Part shown: in pieces, positions 17,029 through 25,791 of the stretch
Layout of the letters: every line of letters begins with the position of its first letter
Position numbering within the stretch: the first letter of the stretch is position 1
Source: Vulcanimicrobiota bacterium
GTDB taxonomy: Bacteria > Vulcanimicrobiota > Vulcanimicrobiia > Eremiobacterales > Eremiobacteraceae
Assembly: GCA_013290125.1 (NCBI GenBank)
Contig: JABCYQ010000002.1
Location: 62,001 to 126,000 of the forward strand
Length of the DNA: 64,000 nt
Reading direction: 5' to 3'
Position numbers and translations under genes: made by a program
The notes under the pieces: model-generated
Database searches by the model: none
Seen by the model: only the letters and a program-made list of their open reading frames with translations
What the model was told of the DNA's origin: nothing

Positions 17029-17607
17029 GTGCTGCCTGACCGCATAGCAGCCTTGCGAACCCGGCTGCGTGCGCGCGCGCGCCCTATCGCTGCGATCGAA
17101 GCGGGCGTCGTTCCGCCGCGTCGAGCAGCCGTCCTCATTCCCCTCATCGGCGGGGACGGCGATCTTCGAACGGTCGTATTCGAGCGAACGCTGCGCGTGG
17201 CAGACCACAAAGGCGAGATCTGCTTTCCCGGCGGCTCGGTCGAGCCGGGCGATGAGGATCCAGTCGCTGCAGCGCTGCGCGAAGCGGAAGAAGAACTCGG
17301 CATACGCGCATCGGACGTCGAAGTACTCGGCCTGCTCGACGACGTTCGGACGCTCGGCTCCAATTTTCTGATCACGCCCGTGGTCGGCTATATGCGGGCG
17401 GTGCCGAAGATCATTGCGGAAGAACGCGAGGTCGCGCGCGTCATTGTCGTAAAACTCGATGCGCGATTCACTTCGTCACGCTATAGAGAGATGGTTGTGA
17501 TCCGCGGCGCCGAACGCGAGGTGGACGCGTATCCGATAGAAGGCGGCCGGATCTGGGGCGCCACGCTGCGCGCGCTCGAACTGCTCCTCGATGCCATGAA
17601 AGGCTGA
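17029..17607 (+). CDS. Nudix hydrolase, CoA-pyrophosphatase type
   Basis: The 192-residue enzyme has a Nudix box, GGSVEPGDEDPVAAALREAEEELGI (key parts GGSVEPGDED and REAEEELGI), preceded by the NudL-like CoA signature LRVADHKGEICFPGG. Family members split CoA or its derivatives into 3',5'-ADP and acyl-phosphopantetheine. The start is GTG 17029, 12 bp after the LON-domain gene. The family match to CoA pyrophosphatase rather than another Nudix substrate rests on the upstream motif. Confidence 0.88.
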   Translation: MLPDRIAALRTRLRARARPIAAIEAGVVPPRRAAVLIPLIGGDGDLRTVVFERTLRVADHKGEICFPGGSVEPGDEDPVAAALREAEEELGIRASDVEVLGLLDDVRTLGSNFLITPVVGYMRAVPKIIAEEREVARVIVVKLDARFTSSRYREMVVIRGAEREVDAYPIEGGRIWGATLRALELLLDAMKG

Positions 17608-17616
17608 CACCCACCC

Positions 17617-17889
17617 ATGCGATTCCTCGTCGTCATCGACTACACGGATCTGGAAGCGCGCGCACGAACCGTGGACGCACATCGCGCATTTCTGGCGGCT
17701 GCTCGCGCCGCAGGGCGCGTCTCCGAATCCGGTCCGTTCGTCGACGGCGTAGGCGGATTCTACGTTTTGCATGCCGCGGACGCCGACGACGCGCAGGCCT
17801 TCGTGCGAGACGATCCCTATTTCCGCGACGCGAAGCTGCACTATACCGTGCGCGGGTTCAAGTCGTCGCTCGAGGCGAGCGACAAGTGA
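17617..17889 (+). CDS. YciI-like protein
   Basis: This 90-residue ferredoxin-fold-like protein matches the YciI family (MRFLVVIDYTD, AHRAFLAAARAAGRVSESGPF, GGFYVLHAADADDAQAFVRDDPY in pieces). The conserved His and Asp of the putative active site (AHR and DDP) are present. Biochemical function is mostly unknown; some homologues have small dehalogenase or hydrolase roles. It starts 9 bp after the Nudix gene and ends four bases before the convergent aldolase gene. Confidence 0.85.
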   Translation: MRFLVVIDYTDLEARARTVDAHRAFLAAARAAGRVSESGPFVDGVGGFYVLHAADADDAQAFVRDDPYFRDAKLHYTVRGFKSSLEASDK

Positions 17890-17893
17890 CCCG

Positions 17894-18796
17894 CTAGCCC
17901 GAGTAGCCCTTCAGCATCTCGTGGATGCGGCTCGTAATCGCGAGCGCCCCGTCGTGCTTGCGCTGCCACATATTGCGGCCGAAAATCAGACCGGTCACGC
18001 CTGCTTCCATCGCCAGACGAGCCTTGTGCACGAGATCATCGTCGGAGATCTTGCTGCCGCCGGAGATCAGAACGAGCGTGCGGCCGGCTGATTTCACGAC
18101 TTTGCGAAGCGCCTCTTCCTCGCCGATCGTCATGGTGCCGTAGGGTTTGGGCTGCTTGTCGTTGGCCTCGACCTTCGGCACATTGAGTTTGACGACATCG
18201 GCGCCGAGTTCGCACGCAACGCGCGCAGCATAGTCCACGGCGTAGAGCGAGTCCTGACCGCCTTTGGCCTTGATCGCCGCACCGCGGGGATACGCCCAGA
18301 CGATGAGCGGCATGCCGTAGCGATCGCATTCGTCGCGTACGTCCGTCAATTGCGCGATGTCCTCGCCTTGTGACGGCGAACCGACATAGAGCGTGTAACC
18401 GACGGCGTCTGCGCCGAGGCGGACGGCGTCTTCGACCGTCGCGGTCAACGGCGAGAACGGATCATCGTCGCTCGGGATATTCGTCTTGCCGTTGATCTTG
18501 AGCACGAGCGGAATCTTGCCGGCGTATTTCGCGAAATATTTGCTCGCCAGGCCGTAGTGCAGTGCGATGCCCGAATAGTTGCCGTCGAGCGCGAGTTCGT
18601 ACTGGAAGTCGGGATCGATGCTGTCCGGATTGTCGAAGAAATCGACCGGTCCGTGTTCGAGGCCTTGGTCGATCGGCAACAGCAGCAACGTGCCGTTGGC
18701 GGGGCCGTATTCGTACAGCATGCGATGCAAACGCGCGCGTTTGCCGGGCGAAAGGCCGAGATCGTCGAGCGACGGGCGAGAGACCTTGGTCAGCAT
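17894..18796 (-). CDS. fbaB: Class I fructose-bisphosphate aldolase (DhnA/FbaB type)
   Basis: The 300-residue enzyme cleaves fructose 1,6-bisphosphate by a Schiff-base mechanism. Visible family blocks are LLLPIDQGLEHGP, GYTLYVGSPSQ, VWAYPRGAA and the Schiff-base lysine region ADVVKLNVP, followed by LISGGSKISDDD. The N-terminal SPGKRARLHRML is typical of the archaeal-type/FbaB aldolases. GGAGG sits just upstream of ATG 18796. It stands alone with no neighbouring glycolytic gene. Confidence 0.92.
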   Translation of the reverse strand: MLTKVSRPSLDDLGLSPGKRARLHRMLYEYGPANGTLLLLPIDQGLEHGPVDFFDNPDSIDPDFQYELALDGNYSGIALHYGLASKYFAKYAGKIPLVLKINGKTNIPSDDDPFSPLTATVEDAVRLGADAVGYTLYVGSPSQGEDIAQLTDVRDECDRYGMPLIVWAYPRGAAIKAKGGQDSLYAVDYAARVACELGADVVKLNVPKVEANDKQPKPYGTMTIGEEEALRKVVKSAGRTLVLISGGSKISDDDLVHKARLAMEAGVTGLIFGRNMWQRKHDGALAITSRIHEMLKGYSG

Positions 18797-18891
18797 TGAA
18801 ATCCTCCGACAGCAATGTCCGCGGTTCCGGCAACGTGCCTTCGGCGCATCAATTCGCCGGCCCTAGCCTGATCTGCGCCCGCCGGTCCTGC

Positions 18892-19371
18892 TCAACCGGG
18901 GCCGCGGCCCCCTTTTCGCCGTCCGATCAGCGCGTCAAATCCAAATACGGTGCCGGTCGGAAGCGCGAAATTGATAACGGTGAGGAGTGCGGTGGTGGTC
19001 TCAAGTCCGCCGTACGCGTCGAGATGCGCAAAGCCGCCCTTTGCCGCGAAGTATTGGAGAACGAGCAAGAATCCGGCGATGCCGGCGAATCGCGAAAACA
19101 ACCCGAGGACAAGCGACACACCGACCAACGTTTCGCCCCACATCACGAGATTTGCGAACAGCCCGATGTTCGGCAGAGCGACGCCGGTGACGAAGTCGTG
19201 GTAGATCCCGGACGTGCCGTTCGACATGCCGGTGAGGATCTGATAACACGTGCCGTTCGGCAAGGCCCACTGCGGATCGGTGAGCTTTCCGTAGGCGTGA
19301 TCCAACCAGATCGCTCCGGTCAAGACGCGAAAAACGGCGAGCCATGCGCCGCTATTTTTGAAATCAGCCAT
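18892..19371 (-). CDS. DoxX-family membrane protein
   Basis: The 159-residue protein has four membrane helices in the DoxX arrangement (AVFRVLTGAIWLDHAYGKL, LVMWGETLVGVSLVLGLFSR, IAGFLLVLQYFAA, TALLTVINFAL). DoxX proteins accompany quinone or thiosulfate-oxidising and redox systems, but the role of single copies is unsettled. ATG 19371 (MADFKNSGAW) is preferred; the longer frame upstream overlaps the divergent reductase gene and reads as noise. Being divergent from an FAD reductase with an 85-bp gap may indicate joint redox control. Confidence 0.85.
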   Translation of the reverse strand: MADFKNSGAWLAVFRVLTGAIWLDHAYGKLTDPQWALPNGTCYQILTGMSNGTSGIYHDFVTGVALPNIGLFANLVMWGETLVGVSLVLGLFSRFAGIAGFLLVLQYFAAKGGFAHLDAYGGLETTTALLTVINFALPTGTVFGFDALIGRRKGGRGPG

Positions 19372-19456
19372 GCCGCTAGGCTTACGGCCGGTGCCGCACC
19401 CGCACCTGTTGGGTGCATGGGAAGAAACGAGCGGCCGGCGTCCAATGCAAGGCTGC

Positions 19457-20470
19457 ATGGACGTTTTCGACATCACGGTGATCGGCGGCGGACCGAGCGG
19501 ATTGTTCGCGCTTTTCTACGCCGGCATGCGTGGAGCGAGGGCGAAGGTCATCGACGTGCTGCCGGAGCTCGGCGGACAACTCTACGCGCTCTATCCTGAG
19601 AAGTACATCTACGATATGCCGGGATTTCCGGCGATCATCGCTCAGGATCTCGTGAAGGGATGCGTCGATCAAGCCTTCCAGTGGCCGCACGCCAAATGCC
19701 TCGAAGAGCGCGTGGTCAATATCGAGCGGGGCGAGAACGATATCCTCACCATCACCACAGACAAAGGCCGGCATTTCACAAAGGCGATCGTGCTCACGAC
19801 CGGCATCGGCGCGTTCTCACCGCGCAAACTCGCGGCGCCGAGCGCGGCCGATTTCGAAGGCCGCGGGTTGCACTACTACGCCCGCTCCTTCGACGAGTTC
19901 GCCGGCAAGAACGTCGTCATCGTCGGCGGCGGCGATTCCGCTGTCGACTACGCGCTCGCGCTCGAACCGCGAGCGGCTAGTGTCACGGTCGTCCATCGTT
20001 CGGCATTTCGGGCGCACGCGGCAACCGTCGACCGGCTGCGTGCGTCAAGAGCAGTGATTCGCCAGCCGGATTTCGAGGTTGAGACTGTGCACGGGGACGG
20101 TTACGTGGCCGCAGTTACAGTCGTCAACAAGAAGACGAAGGAGACGTACCGGCACGAGTGCGACTCGATTTTGTGTGCTCTCGGTTTCGTCTCCGACTTG
20201 GGGACGCTCAAGGAGTGGGGCATCGAAGTCGAAGGCAACGGCATCGTCGTTGATACCGCCACCCAAGAAACGAGCGTGAAGGGTGTCTACGCGGCAGGCG
20301 ACGTCGTGAGCCATGAGGGGAAGTTGAAACTGATCGCCTGCGGCACGTCGGAAGCCGCGATCGCGGTCAACCAGGCGATGCACTACATCAACCCATCGGA
20401 CAAGATCCATCCGATCCACTCAAGCAACCTGACGCTTCCCATCACAGCCACGCTCTCAGACGTCCGCTGA
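19457..20470 (+). CDS. Ferredoxin/flavodoxin-NADP+ reductase, thioredoxin-reductase-like type
   Basis: The 337-residue flavoprotein has an FAD motif (ITVIGGGPSGLFALFYAG), an NADPH motif (VVIVGGGDSAVDYALAL) and the C-terminal FAD-binding GVYAAGDVV. It resembles thioredoxin reductase but lacks the CxxC redox pair in the NADPH domain, as in type 2 ferredoxin-NADP+ reductases of Bacillus and green sulfur bacteria (YumC-like). It should pass electrons between NADPH and ferredoxin. ATG 19457 (MDVFDITVIG) is chosen; an ATG four codons earlier is possible. Confidence 0.9.
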   Translation: MDVFDITVIGGGPSGLFALFYAGMRGARAKVIDVLPELGGQLYALYPEKYIYDMPGFPAIIAQDLVKGCVDQAFQWPHAKCLEERVVNIERGENDILTITTDKGRHFTKAIVLTTGIGAFSPRKLAAPSAADFEGRGLHYYARSFDEFAGKNVVIVGGGDSAVDYALALEPRAASVTVVHRSAFRAHAATVDRLRASRAVIRQPDFEVETVHGDGYVAAVTVVNKKTKETYRHECDSILCALGFVSDLGTLKEWGIEVEGNGIVVDTATQETSVKGVYAAGDVVSHEGKLKLIACGTSEAAIAVNQAMHYINPSDKIHPIHSSNLTLPITATLSDVR

Positions 20471-20471
20471 A

Positions 20472-20535
20472 TGTAGGGCGGTGGACTTCCTAGTAGGGCT
20501 AGCATCGCTTGCCCTACGAAACGCCACGCCCTACG
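20472..20535. repeat. Nested GTAGGGC/GCCCTAC palindromes
   Basis: Directly after the reductase stop, GTAGGGCGGTGG can pair with CCACGCCCTAC, and inside it GTAGGGC pairs with GCCCTAC around an 11-base loop. The nested form may act as a terminator or be a short dispersed repeat related to the 21124 structure. Confidence 0.55.
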
Positions 20536-20551
20536 AATTCGTTGAAGAGTC

Positions 20552-21121
20552 ATGTATATGATCATATTGGCCATAACCGTTGCGAGCCAACTGCTCGCTC
20601 AAATGGCGGCGCCGAATGCGGCGCTCACGTCCTACGAAGTGCCGGTCCACTTCGACGTGGATCTGCACTCGTTCTTGGACATGCACACTGCGCTCGACGG
20701 CACGGCGTATTTCCGCCAACCCGACAAGAGCGCGGTAGATTTCAACACGGTGCCGATAGTCGCAGACGCCTTCAAGCATCTCGCCGGAACGCTCGGAACT
20801 CCGGCGACATGGGAGCAGACCTACGATGTCACGCTCGAATCGCCGGATGAATTGCAACTAGTTCCGAAGGTCTCCGGCAACGTGGCGAAAATTGTCGTCG
20901 ACGTCGATCCCACTACGTTCGGTATCGCGCGCGAGCGCTTCACCTACAAGAACGGCGGATCGATCGACATGCACCAATCGAACGCGCAAGTCGGCGGCTT
21001 CTTGCTGCCGCGAGCCCAGACCGCCGACTTTGATCTGCCGAACTACAAGGCGCACGTCGTGTCGACGTATGGCACATACAAGATCAACGTGACGATTCCC
21101 GACTCGGTCTTCAACAAATAG
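20552..21121 (+). CDS. Uncharacterised exported protein, LolA-like or lipocalin-like fold suspected
   Basis: The 189-residue protein starts with a short hydrophobic stretch (MIILAITVASQLLAQMA) that looks like a signal peptide. The rest alternates polar and apolar residues in beta fashion, with paired segments about vesicle or lipid-carrier size (YDVTLESPDELQLVPKV, AKIVVDVDPTTFGIARE). The pattern recalls LolA-like lipoprotein carriers, but I cannot confirm the family. It ends exactly three bases before a cruciform-like terminator and has no operon partner. Confidence 0.7.
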   Translation: MYMIILAITVASQLLAQMAAPNAALTSYEVPVHFDVDLHSFLDMHTALDGTAYFRQPDKSAVDFNTVPIVADAFKHLAGTLGTPATWEQTYDVTLESPDELQLVPKVSGNVAKIVVDVDPTTFGIARERFTYKNGGSIDMHQSNAQVGGFLLPRAQTADFDLPNYKAHVVSTYGTYKINVTIPDSVFNK

Positions 21122-21123
21122 GT

Positions 21124-21173
21124 TGTAGGGCGGGCCTTGTGACCCGCCGGCGGACCATGAAGGTCCGCCTACA
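21124..21173. terminator. Double hairpin filling a convergent gap
   Basis: The 53-bp gap between two convergent stop codons is almost entirely palindromic. GGCGGG/CCCGCC forms one hairpin (loop CCTTGTGA), GGCGGACC/GGTCCGCC a second (loop ATGAA), and TGTAG/CTACA closes both. It should terminate transcription in both directions or form a cruciform. Confidence 0.7.
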
Positions 21174-21174
21174 C

Positions 21175-21984
21175 TCAGGTCGAGGTTGGCGCAGGCGGAA
21201 CTGCCGGGCGGGAGAGCCCCATGTAGAAGCGGGTCGTGACGAGCGCCATGTACGTCGTGCTCAGCGCTTGCAGCAGCACTCCGATCAGCAGGCCAACTAT
21301 GGGAATGAATCCTAAAATCGAGCCCAAGATCTGCGAGACGATCGATACGCCGATCAACGCAAGTATCAGGATGAAAGTTGCGCCGACGTTGTCTCGCGCG
21401 ACGTCCGCGGACTCCCCCATCGCGTCCAACGCATCCATTCCGCCCGCGATCAGCGCGGGCAATCCATAGATCAACAAGAAACCCGCGATGAGCGCCGCTA
21501 TGAAGAGCGGGATCGCCAATAGCAAAGCCAACACGCCGTGCGAAATAATGCCGAGAAGCGCGACGACGAGCTCCGCCGCGATCGCGGCTACGACCAGAAC
21601 GAGTCCATAGACAAAAATACTGCCTGCGTGCTTCAATCCTCGGGCGAGCAACGAGGCAAGATCGATTCGGCGGCTGGAAAGGACGTCGACAGAACCTCCG
21701 TACGTGGCAGCCGTCGCCAGCAGAGTCAGCGCCAGAAAGATCACTACCGACGTCGCAAGTCCGACGAGCAGCGACGGAGTGAAGATTTTTTGGAGCGCGT
21801 TGGGATCCCTAAGCGTGTCCGGCGACATGACCGACCGCATGAGCGCAGTCCCACCGAACGAGAGGAACACGATGACCGGCACAAGGGTCGCGATCGCGTT
21901 AGGCGCCGCCAACAGAACGTTGGCGAATAAGGCGGTGAAGGATGAGACGACCTCGGCTACGGGATCAAACCGTGGAGGGGCCAT
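21175..21984 (-). CDS. Polytopic membrane protein, paralogue of the 22046 gene
   Basis: The 269-residue protein has about six membrane helices and no recognisable catalytic motif. It opens with FDPVAEVVSSFTALFANVLLAAP, close to the opening of the next gene upstream, so the two are tandem paralogues. Glycine-alanine-rich helices and a loop with LPALIAGGMDAL occur in both. Function is unknown; a DUF4013-like or stress membrane protein is a loose possibility. ATG 21984 has a GGTGGAGG ribosome site; a GTG three codons earlier is the alternative. Confidence 0.75.
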   Translation of the reverse strand: MAPPRFDPVAEVVSSFTALFANVLLAAPNAIATLVPVIVFLSFGGTALMRSVMSPDTLRDPNALQKIFTPSLLVGLATSVVIFLALTLLATAATYGGSVDVLSSRRIDLASLLARGLKHAGSIFVYGLVLVVAAIAAELVVALLGIISHGVLALLLAIPLFIAALIAGFLLIYGLPALIAGGMDALDAMGESADVARDNVGATFILILALIGVSIVSQILGSILGFIPIVGLLIGVLLQALSTTYMALVTTRFYMGLSRPAVPPAPTST

Positions 21985-22014
21985 GTCCTCCACCTCGTGT
22001 TCCGAAAAAAAAGT

Positions 22015-22036
22015 GGGGCCGACTAGCGTCGGCCCC
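22015..22036 (-). terminator. GGGGCCGAC palindrome with eight-T tail
   Basis: GGGGCCGAC pairs with GTCGGCCCC around a four-base loop. On the minus strand it is followed by CAC and eight T residues, a textbook intrinsic terminator for the 22046 gene. It shows that members of this palindrome family can act as terminators. Confidence 0.85.
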
Positions 22037-22045
22037 TTCGGGTGA

Positions 22046-22840
22046 TTAGCTCGCGGTGGGGGGCATCATCGGGGGCGGGGCGGGCGTCGAGAGCACCGCT
22101 CCGCCGCTGCCGCGGAGCAGCGAGTAGAATCGCACCGTCACGATGGCGGCGAAAGCGCTGACGAGAGCGCCGAGGACGCTGCTGATCAGGATGCCGATGA
22201 ACGGTATGTGGCCGACGATGACGTTGACGATCCCGACCACGATCGCGGCGGCGATGACGCCTAGAATAGCCATCGCGCTCGGCCCGAAGTTCTTCGTGAC
22301 TATTTGGAACGACTCGGTGATCGCACTGATACCGCTCTGGCCGCCGATGACGATGGCCGGTATGCCGTACATCATGAGGACCGCGACTATAAGCGGCCCG
22401 ACGAACGTGACGGCGACTATCGCGCACGCGACCCCGACGATCACCAAGAACAGTAGCAGATTGACGAACGTGCCGAGCGCGCGGCTGACGGCGGTCCCCA
22501 GATTGATCGTGCGGCCATTCCAGGCGTCGTCGGCCGCCGAGCAGGTCGCGGCGTTTGCGATCACGCCGAGCACGACGCCGACCAGAATCGCGAGTCCTAG
22601 AGTGCCGAAAAGAGCGCCGAGCCCCGCCGCCATGGCGCCGGCTCCAGCATCCGAATTGCTATTAGCCATCAATCCAGCGCCGCCCATCATCGCGAGCAGG
22701 CTCGCGCCGCCCATGACGAGCACTAGGACGAGAACGATGAGACTCACGGCAAAGGGTGGGGCGGCGAGGATCCAGTTCTTGAGCAACAACTGAAACGACG
22801 AGCTTAGCTCGGCCATCGGGTCGACCTGGCGAACGGCCAT
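22046..22840 (-). CDS. Polytopic membrane protein, paralogue of the 21175 gene
   Basis: A 264-residue protein with about six helices, Gly/Ala/Met-rich loops (GGAGLMANSNSDAGAGAMAA near residue 75) and the same opening as its neighbour (DPMAELSSSFQLLLKNWILAAP). ATG 22840 has the strong ribosome site GGAGGAG about 8 bases before it, so the longer upstream frame is dropped. A canonical terminator follows it, so each of the two paralogues may be a separate transcript. No function can be assigned. Confidence 0.75.
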   Translation of the reverse strand: MAVRQVDPMAELSSSFQLLLKNWILAAPPFAVSLIVLVLVLVMGGASLLAMMGGAGLMANSNSDAGAGAMAAGLGALFGTLGLAILVGVVLGVIANAATCSAADDAWNGRTINLGTAVSRALGTFVNLLLFLVIVGVACAIVAVTFVGPLIVAVLMMYGIPAIVIGGQSGISAITESFQIVTKNFGPSAMAILGVIAAAIVVGIVNVIVGHIPFIGILISSVLGALVSAFAAIVTVRFYSLLRGSGGAVLSTPAPPPMMPPTAS

Positions 22841-23014
22841 CTGCCATCTCCTCCAAAACGCGAAGACGGGCGGCGAACGAATGTACAACCGGCCTGTCGC
22901 CCCTTTCTACGCATTCTGCCGTCCGCTTCTCCTGCGTTAGTAGCTCCGGCGCATGGGAACGTCACGCTCGGATGCCGAAAATAAGGCCTTCCAGCATCAG
23001 CGGAGCAAATTGGA

Positions 23015-23797
23015 TTGAACGACCAGCTTCTTATCGGCGGACGTGCGTTCGAGTCGCGCCTGATCGTCGGCACCGGCAAGTTCGCAAGCGCCGAAATAAT
23101 GGCCGAAGCACTGGAAGCGTCGGGGGCCGAGATGGCGACCGTCGCGCTTCGTCGAGTGGACCTATCCGCGCCCCACAATCCGATCACCGACTTCATCGAT
23201 CGGACGAAAGTGCTGATCCTACCGAATACCTCCGGTGCCGCGACAGCCGATGAGGCCGTTCGACTGGCGCGCCTCGCCCGCACCGCTGGCCTGCCGGCCT
23301 GGATCAAAGTCGAGGTGATTCCAGACCCGCGCTACCTCATGCCCGATCCGATCGAGACATTACGCGCGTGCGAGATGTTGGTGGCCGACGGCTTTGTCGT
23401 GCTGCCCTACATCCACGCGGATCCGGTGCTCGCGAAGCGCCTCGAAGAGGTGGGAGTGGCCGCCGTGATGCCGCTCGCCGCGCCTATCGGCTCCGGTCGA
23501 GGTCTTCGGATGCGCGATGCGATCCAGATCATCATCGAACAGGCGACTGTGCCGATCGTGGTCGATGCGGGCCTCGGGGTTCCGTCTCACGCGGCCGCGG
23601 CGATGGAGATGGGCGCCGATGCCGTCCTTGTCAACACGGCGATCGCGACGGCTGGAGATCCGCCTGCCATGGCTCGCGCATTCGCGCTCGGCGTCAGCGC
23701 AGGACGTATGGCATACCTGGCGGGCCGCGCGCCGGAGCGAGCGCACGCGCGCGCGTCTAGTCCGCTGAGCGGACTTCTGGCGTCCACGGCTCGCTGA
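23015..23797 (+). CDS. thiG: Thiazole synthase
   Basis: ThiG forms the thiamine thiazole ring from deoxyxylulose 5-phosphate, dehydroglycine and ThiS thiocarboxylate. The 260-residue TIM barrel shows [11 protein letters not shown], the Schiff-base lysine region AWIKVEVI, and the phosphate-binding blocks [10 protein letters not shown] and [13 protein letters not shown]. The start is TTG 23015; no ATG is available before the conserved [16 protein letters not shown]. It opens a thiG-thiH-thiS-thiE operon. I looked for a TPP riboswitch in the 170 bp upstream and saw no CTGAGA-type core. Confidence 0.95.
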   Translation: MNDQLLIGGRAFESRLIVGTGKFASAEIMAEALEASGAEMATVALRRVDLSAPHNPITDFIDRTKVLILPNTSGAATADEAVRLARLARTAGLPAWIKVEVIPDPRYLMPDPIETLRACEMLVADGFVVLPYIHADPVLAKRLEEVGVAAVMPLAAPIGSGRGLRMRDAIQIIIEQATVPIVVDAGLGVPSHAAAAMEMGADAVLVNTAIATAGDPPAMARAFALGVSAGRMAYLAGRAPERAHARASSPLSGLLASTAR

Positions 23798-23805
23798 ACG
23801 TCGCG

Positions 23806-24936
23806 ATGACGTTTTCCGAATCGTTCCAAAGCGGGGCCATACGCTCCGCGATCGCGCGGGCAGACTCCGCCGACGCGAACTCAGTACGCGCAAGCCTCGC
23901 AACCGCGCCGATCACGCTCGATTCATTCGCCACGCTCCTCTCGGCGGCGGGCCGCGAAGCATTCGCGGACATCGCCGGACGCGCGCGACAGGCCACCGTT
24001 GAGAGATTCGGCAGAACCATGCAGCTGTATGCGCCGCTCTATCTCAGCAACGAATGCGTCTGCACGTGCACGTACTGCGGATTCTCCCAGGGTCTGGACA
24101 TCCGCCGGAAGACCTTGCGGCTCGATGAAGTCGCAAAGGAAACTGATGTGCTCGCCCGCCGAGGAATACGCAATGTCTTGCTCGTTTCGGCGGAGCACCC
24201 AAAGCGCGTGGGCGTAGAGTACGTCGCCGCGTGCATACGTCAGACGAAAGCCACGATGCCGTACGTCGCGCTCGAAATCGCTGCGGCCGAAGAGCCGGAT
24301 TATCGTGCATACGCCGATGCCGGCTGCGACGGCGTCGTGTTGTACCAAGAGACGTACGATGAGGACGTGTACGCTGCCCACCATCTTGGCGGTCCAAAGA
24401 AGCGGTATGCCTGGCGAATGGATGCGCTCGAGCGGGCGAGTAAGGCCGGGATGCGCCATCTCGGAATCGGCGCGCTGCTCGGATTGGCAGACTGGCGATT
24501 CGATGCGCTCGCCCTCTTCGCGCACGCACGCTTCCTCGAACGCCATTGCTGGCGCTCGCAGATCAACGTCTCATTTCCGCGGATCAATTCAGCCGAAGGC
24601 GGCTACGTCCCAAGTCATCCGGTGGACGACGCGGCCCTCGCGCAGCTGGTCTGCGCCTTTCGTCTGGCGTTTCCGTCCGCGGGCATCTTTCTCTCGACGC
24701 GCGAGCCGGCCGTCCTCCGCGGTCGCCTTTCGACGCTCGGCGTGACGCACATGAGCGCGGGTTCGAGCACGGAGCCCGGCGGCTACGAGCATCCAGGCGA
24801 TGCCGGTGGTCAGTTCGATTTAGAAGACATGCGCGCGCCCCAAGAGGTCGCAAACGCTTTGCGCGCAGCGGGGTACGACCCGGTGTTCAAAGATTGGGAG
24901 TCCATGACCGAGACCGCTGCGGTATCGCGCGCGTGA
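23806..24936 (+). CDS. thiH: Tyrosine lyase (dehydroglycine synthase), radical SAM
   Basis: ThiH splits tyrosine to dehydroglycine and p-cresol. The 376-residue protein carries the radical-SAM cluster motif ECVCTCTYCGFSQG (CxxxCxxC) and ThiH blocks (LYQETYDE, GGPKKRYAWRMDALERA in pieces, FPRI). It replaces the oxygen-using glycine oxidase ThiO, so thiamine can be made without oxygen. It follows thiG by 8 bp and overlaps thiS by four bases (GTGA). Confidence 0.94.
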   Translation: MTFSESFQSGAIRSAIARADSADANSVRASLATAPITLDSFATLLSAAGREAFADIAGRARQATVERFGRTMQLYAPLYLSNECVCTCTYCGFSQGLDIRRKTLRLDEVAKETDVLARRGIRNVLLVSAEHPKRVGVEYVAACIRQTKATMPYVALEIAAAEEPDYRAYADAGCDGVVLYQETYDEDVYAAHHLGGPKKRYAWRMDALERASKAGMRHLGIGALLGLADWRFDALALFAHARFLERHCWRSQINVSFPRINSAEGGYVPSHPVDDAALAQLVCAFRLAFPSAGIFLSTREPAVLRGRLSTLGVTHMSAGSSTEPGGYEHPGDAGGQFDLEDMRAPQEVANALRAAGYDPVFKDWESMTETAAVSRA

Positions 24937-25142
24937 GCGCCGTTGCAGTGATCGTGAATGGCCGATCGACATCGGTCAATCGCGGTTCGACCGTCACGGA
25001 TCTCGTGAAGCAACTCGGGTTAGTCGCGAACGCCGTCGTGATCGAATTCAACGGCGAACCGCTGTTGCGCGAACAGTTCCCTACGACCGAGCTCGAACCG
25101 GGCGATGCAGTGGAGATCGCGCACATGGTCGGCGGCGGCTGA
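24933..25142 (+). CDS. thiS: Thiamine sulfur carrier protein
   Basis: A 69-residue ubiquitin-fold carrier with the conserved C-terminal Gly-Gly (HMVGGG), which receives sulfur as thiocarboxylate. Key segments are VIVNGRSTSV, NAVVIEFNGEPLLREQF and LEPGDAVEIAH. GTG 24933 overlaps the thiH stop; the other open frames here start well inside thiH and are discounted. Confidence 0.93.
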   Translation: MSAVAVIVNGRSTSVNRGSTVTDLVKQLGLVANAVVIEFNGEPLLREQFPTTELEPGDAVEIAHMVGGG

Positions 25143-25146
25143 CGGC

Positions 25147-25791
25147 TTGCTGCCGTCAGAGCGCGTCGCTTCAGTCCGCATCTATCTCATAACGGACGGT
25201 TCGCCGTCCGTGCGCCCGATCGAGACATTCCTTGCGGAGGCTGTGGCCGGCGGCGTGGGTATGGTTCAGCTGCGCGAAAGGACCCTCGATGACAGAAGCC
25301 TGCTCGACGTCGCCCGCCGCTGCGCGTCGACATGCCGCCGGCTCGGCGTGCCGTTCATCGTGAACGATCGGCCCGACGTCGCGCTTCTGGCAGGCGCTGA
25401 CGGCGTCCATCTTGGCCAAGATGATCTGCCGGCTGCCGACGCGAGGCGGATCGTCGGCGCCGACGCGATCATCGGCTTGTCAACGCACTCTCCCGCGCAA
25501 GTGGACGCTGCGCGGTCGTCGCCTGTGGACTACATCGGCGTCGGGCCGGTCTGGGCGACTCCGACCAAGCCCGGCCGTGCAGCCGCCGGTCTCGAATTGG
25601 TCCGCTACGCTGCAGCGCACGCGGCGATGCCGTTTTTTGCGATCGGCGGGATCGATCCGTCGACTGCCGCCGACGTCGTCGGCGCAGGCGCGAAGTCCGT
25701 GTCGGTGTTGCGATGGATCGCACAATCGGGGGAGCCGCGCGCGGCGGCGCGGGCGATGATGCAGGCGCTCTCGCTAGCCGGCGATATCTAA
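25147..25791 (+). CDS. thiE: Thiamine phosphate synthase
   Basis: ThiE joins the pyrimidine (HMP-PP) and thiazole phosphate parts to thiamine phosphate. The 214-residue TIM barrel shows VQLRERTLDDR, FIVNDRPDVALLAGADGVHLGQDD (in pieces), YIGVGPVWATPTKPG and FAIGGID. TTG 25147 is the likely start, four bases after the thiS stop; frames starting inside thiS are unlikely. Its 3' end overlaps the convergent 25774 gene by 18 bp. Confidence 0.93.
   Translation: MLPSERVASVRIYLITDGSPSVRPIETFLAEAVAGGVGMVQLRERTLDDRSLLDVARRCASTCRRLGVPFIVNDRPDVALLAGADGVHLGQDDLPAADARRIVGADAIIGLSTHSPAQVDAARSSPVDYIGVGPVWATPTKPGRAAAGLELVRYAAAHAAMPFFAIGGIDPSTAADVVGAGAKSVSVLRWIAQSGEPRAAARAMMQALSLAGDI

Noticed and set aside
22841-23014. 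TPP riboswitch upstream of thiGHSE
   Set aside because: I could not find the CTGAGA-type core or the second conserved half of a THI element in the gap.
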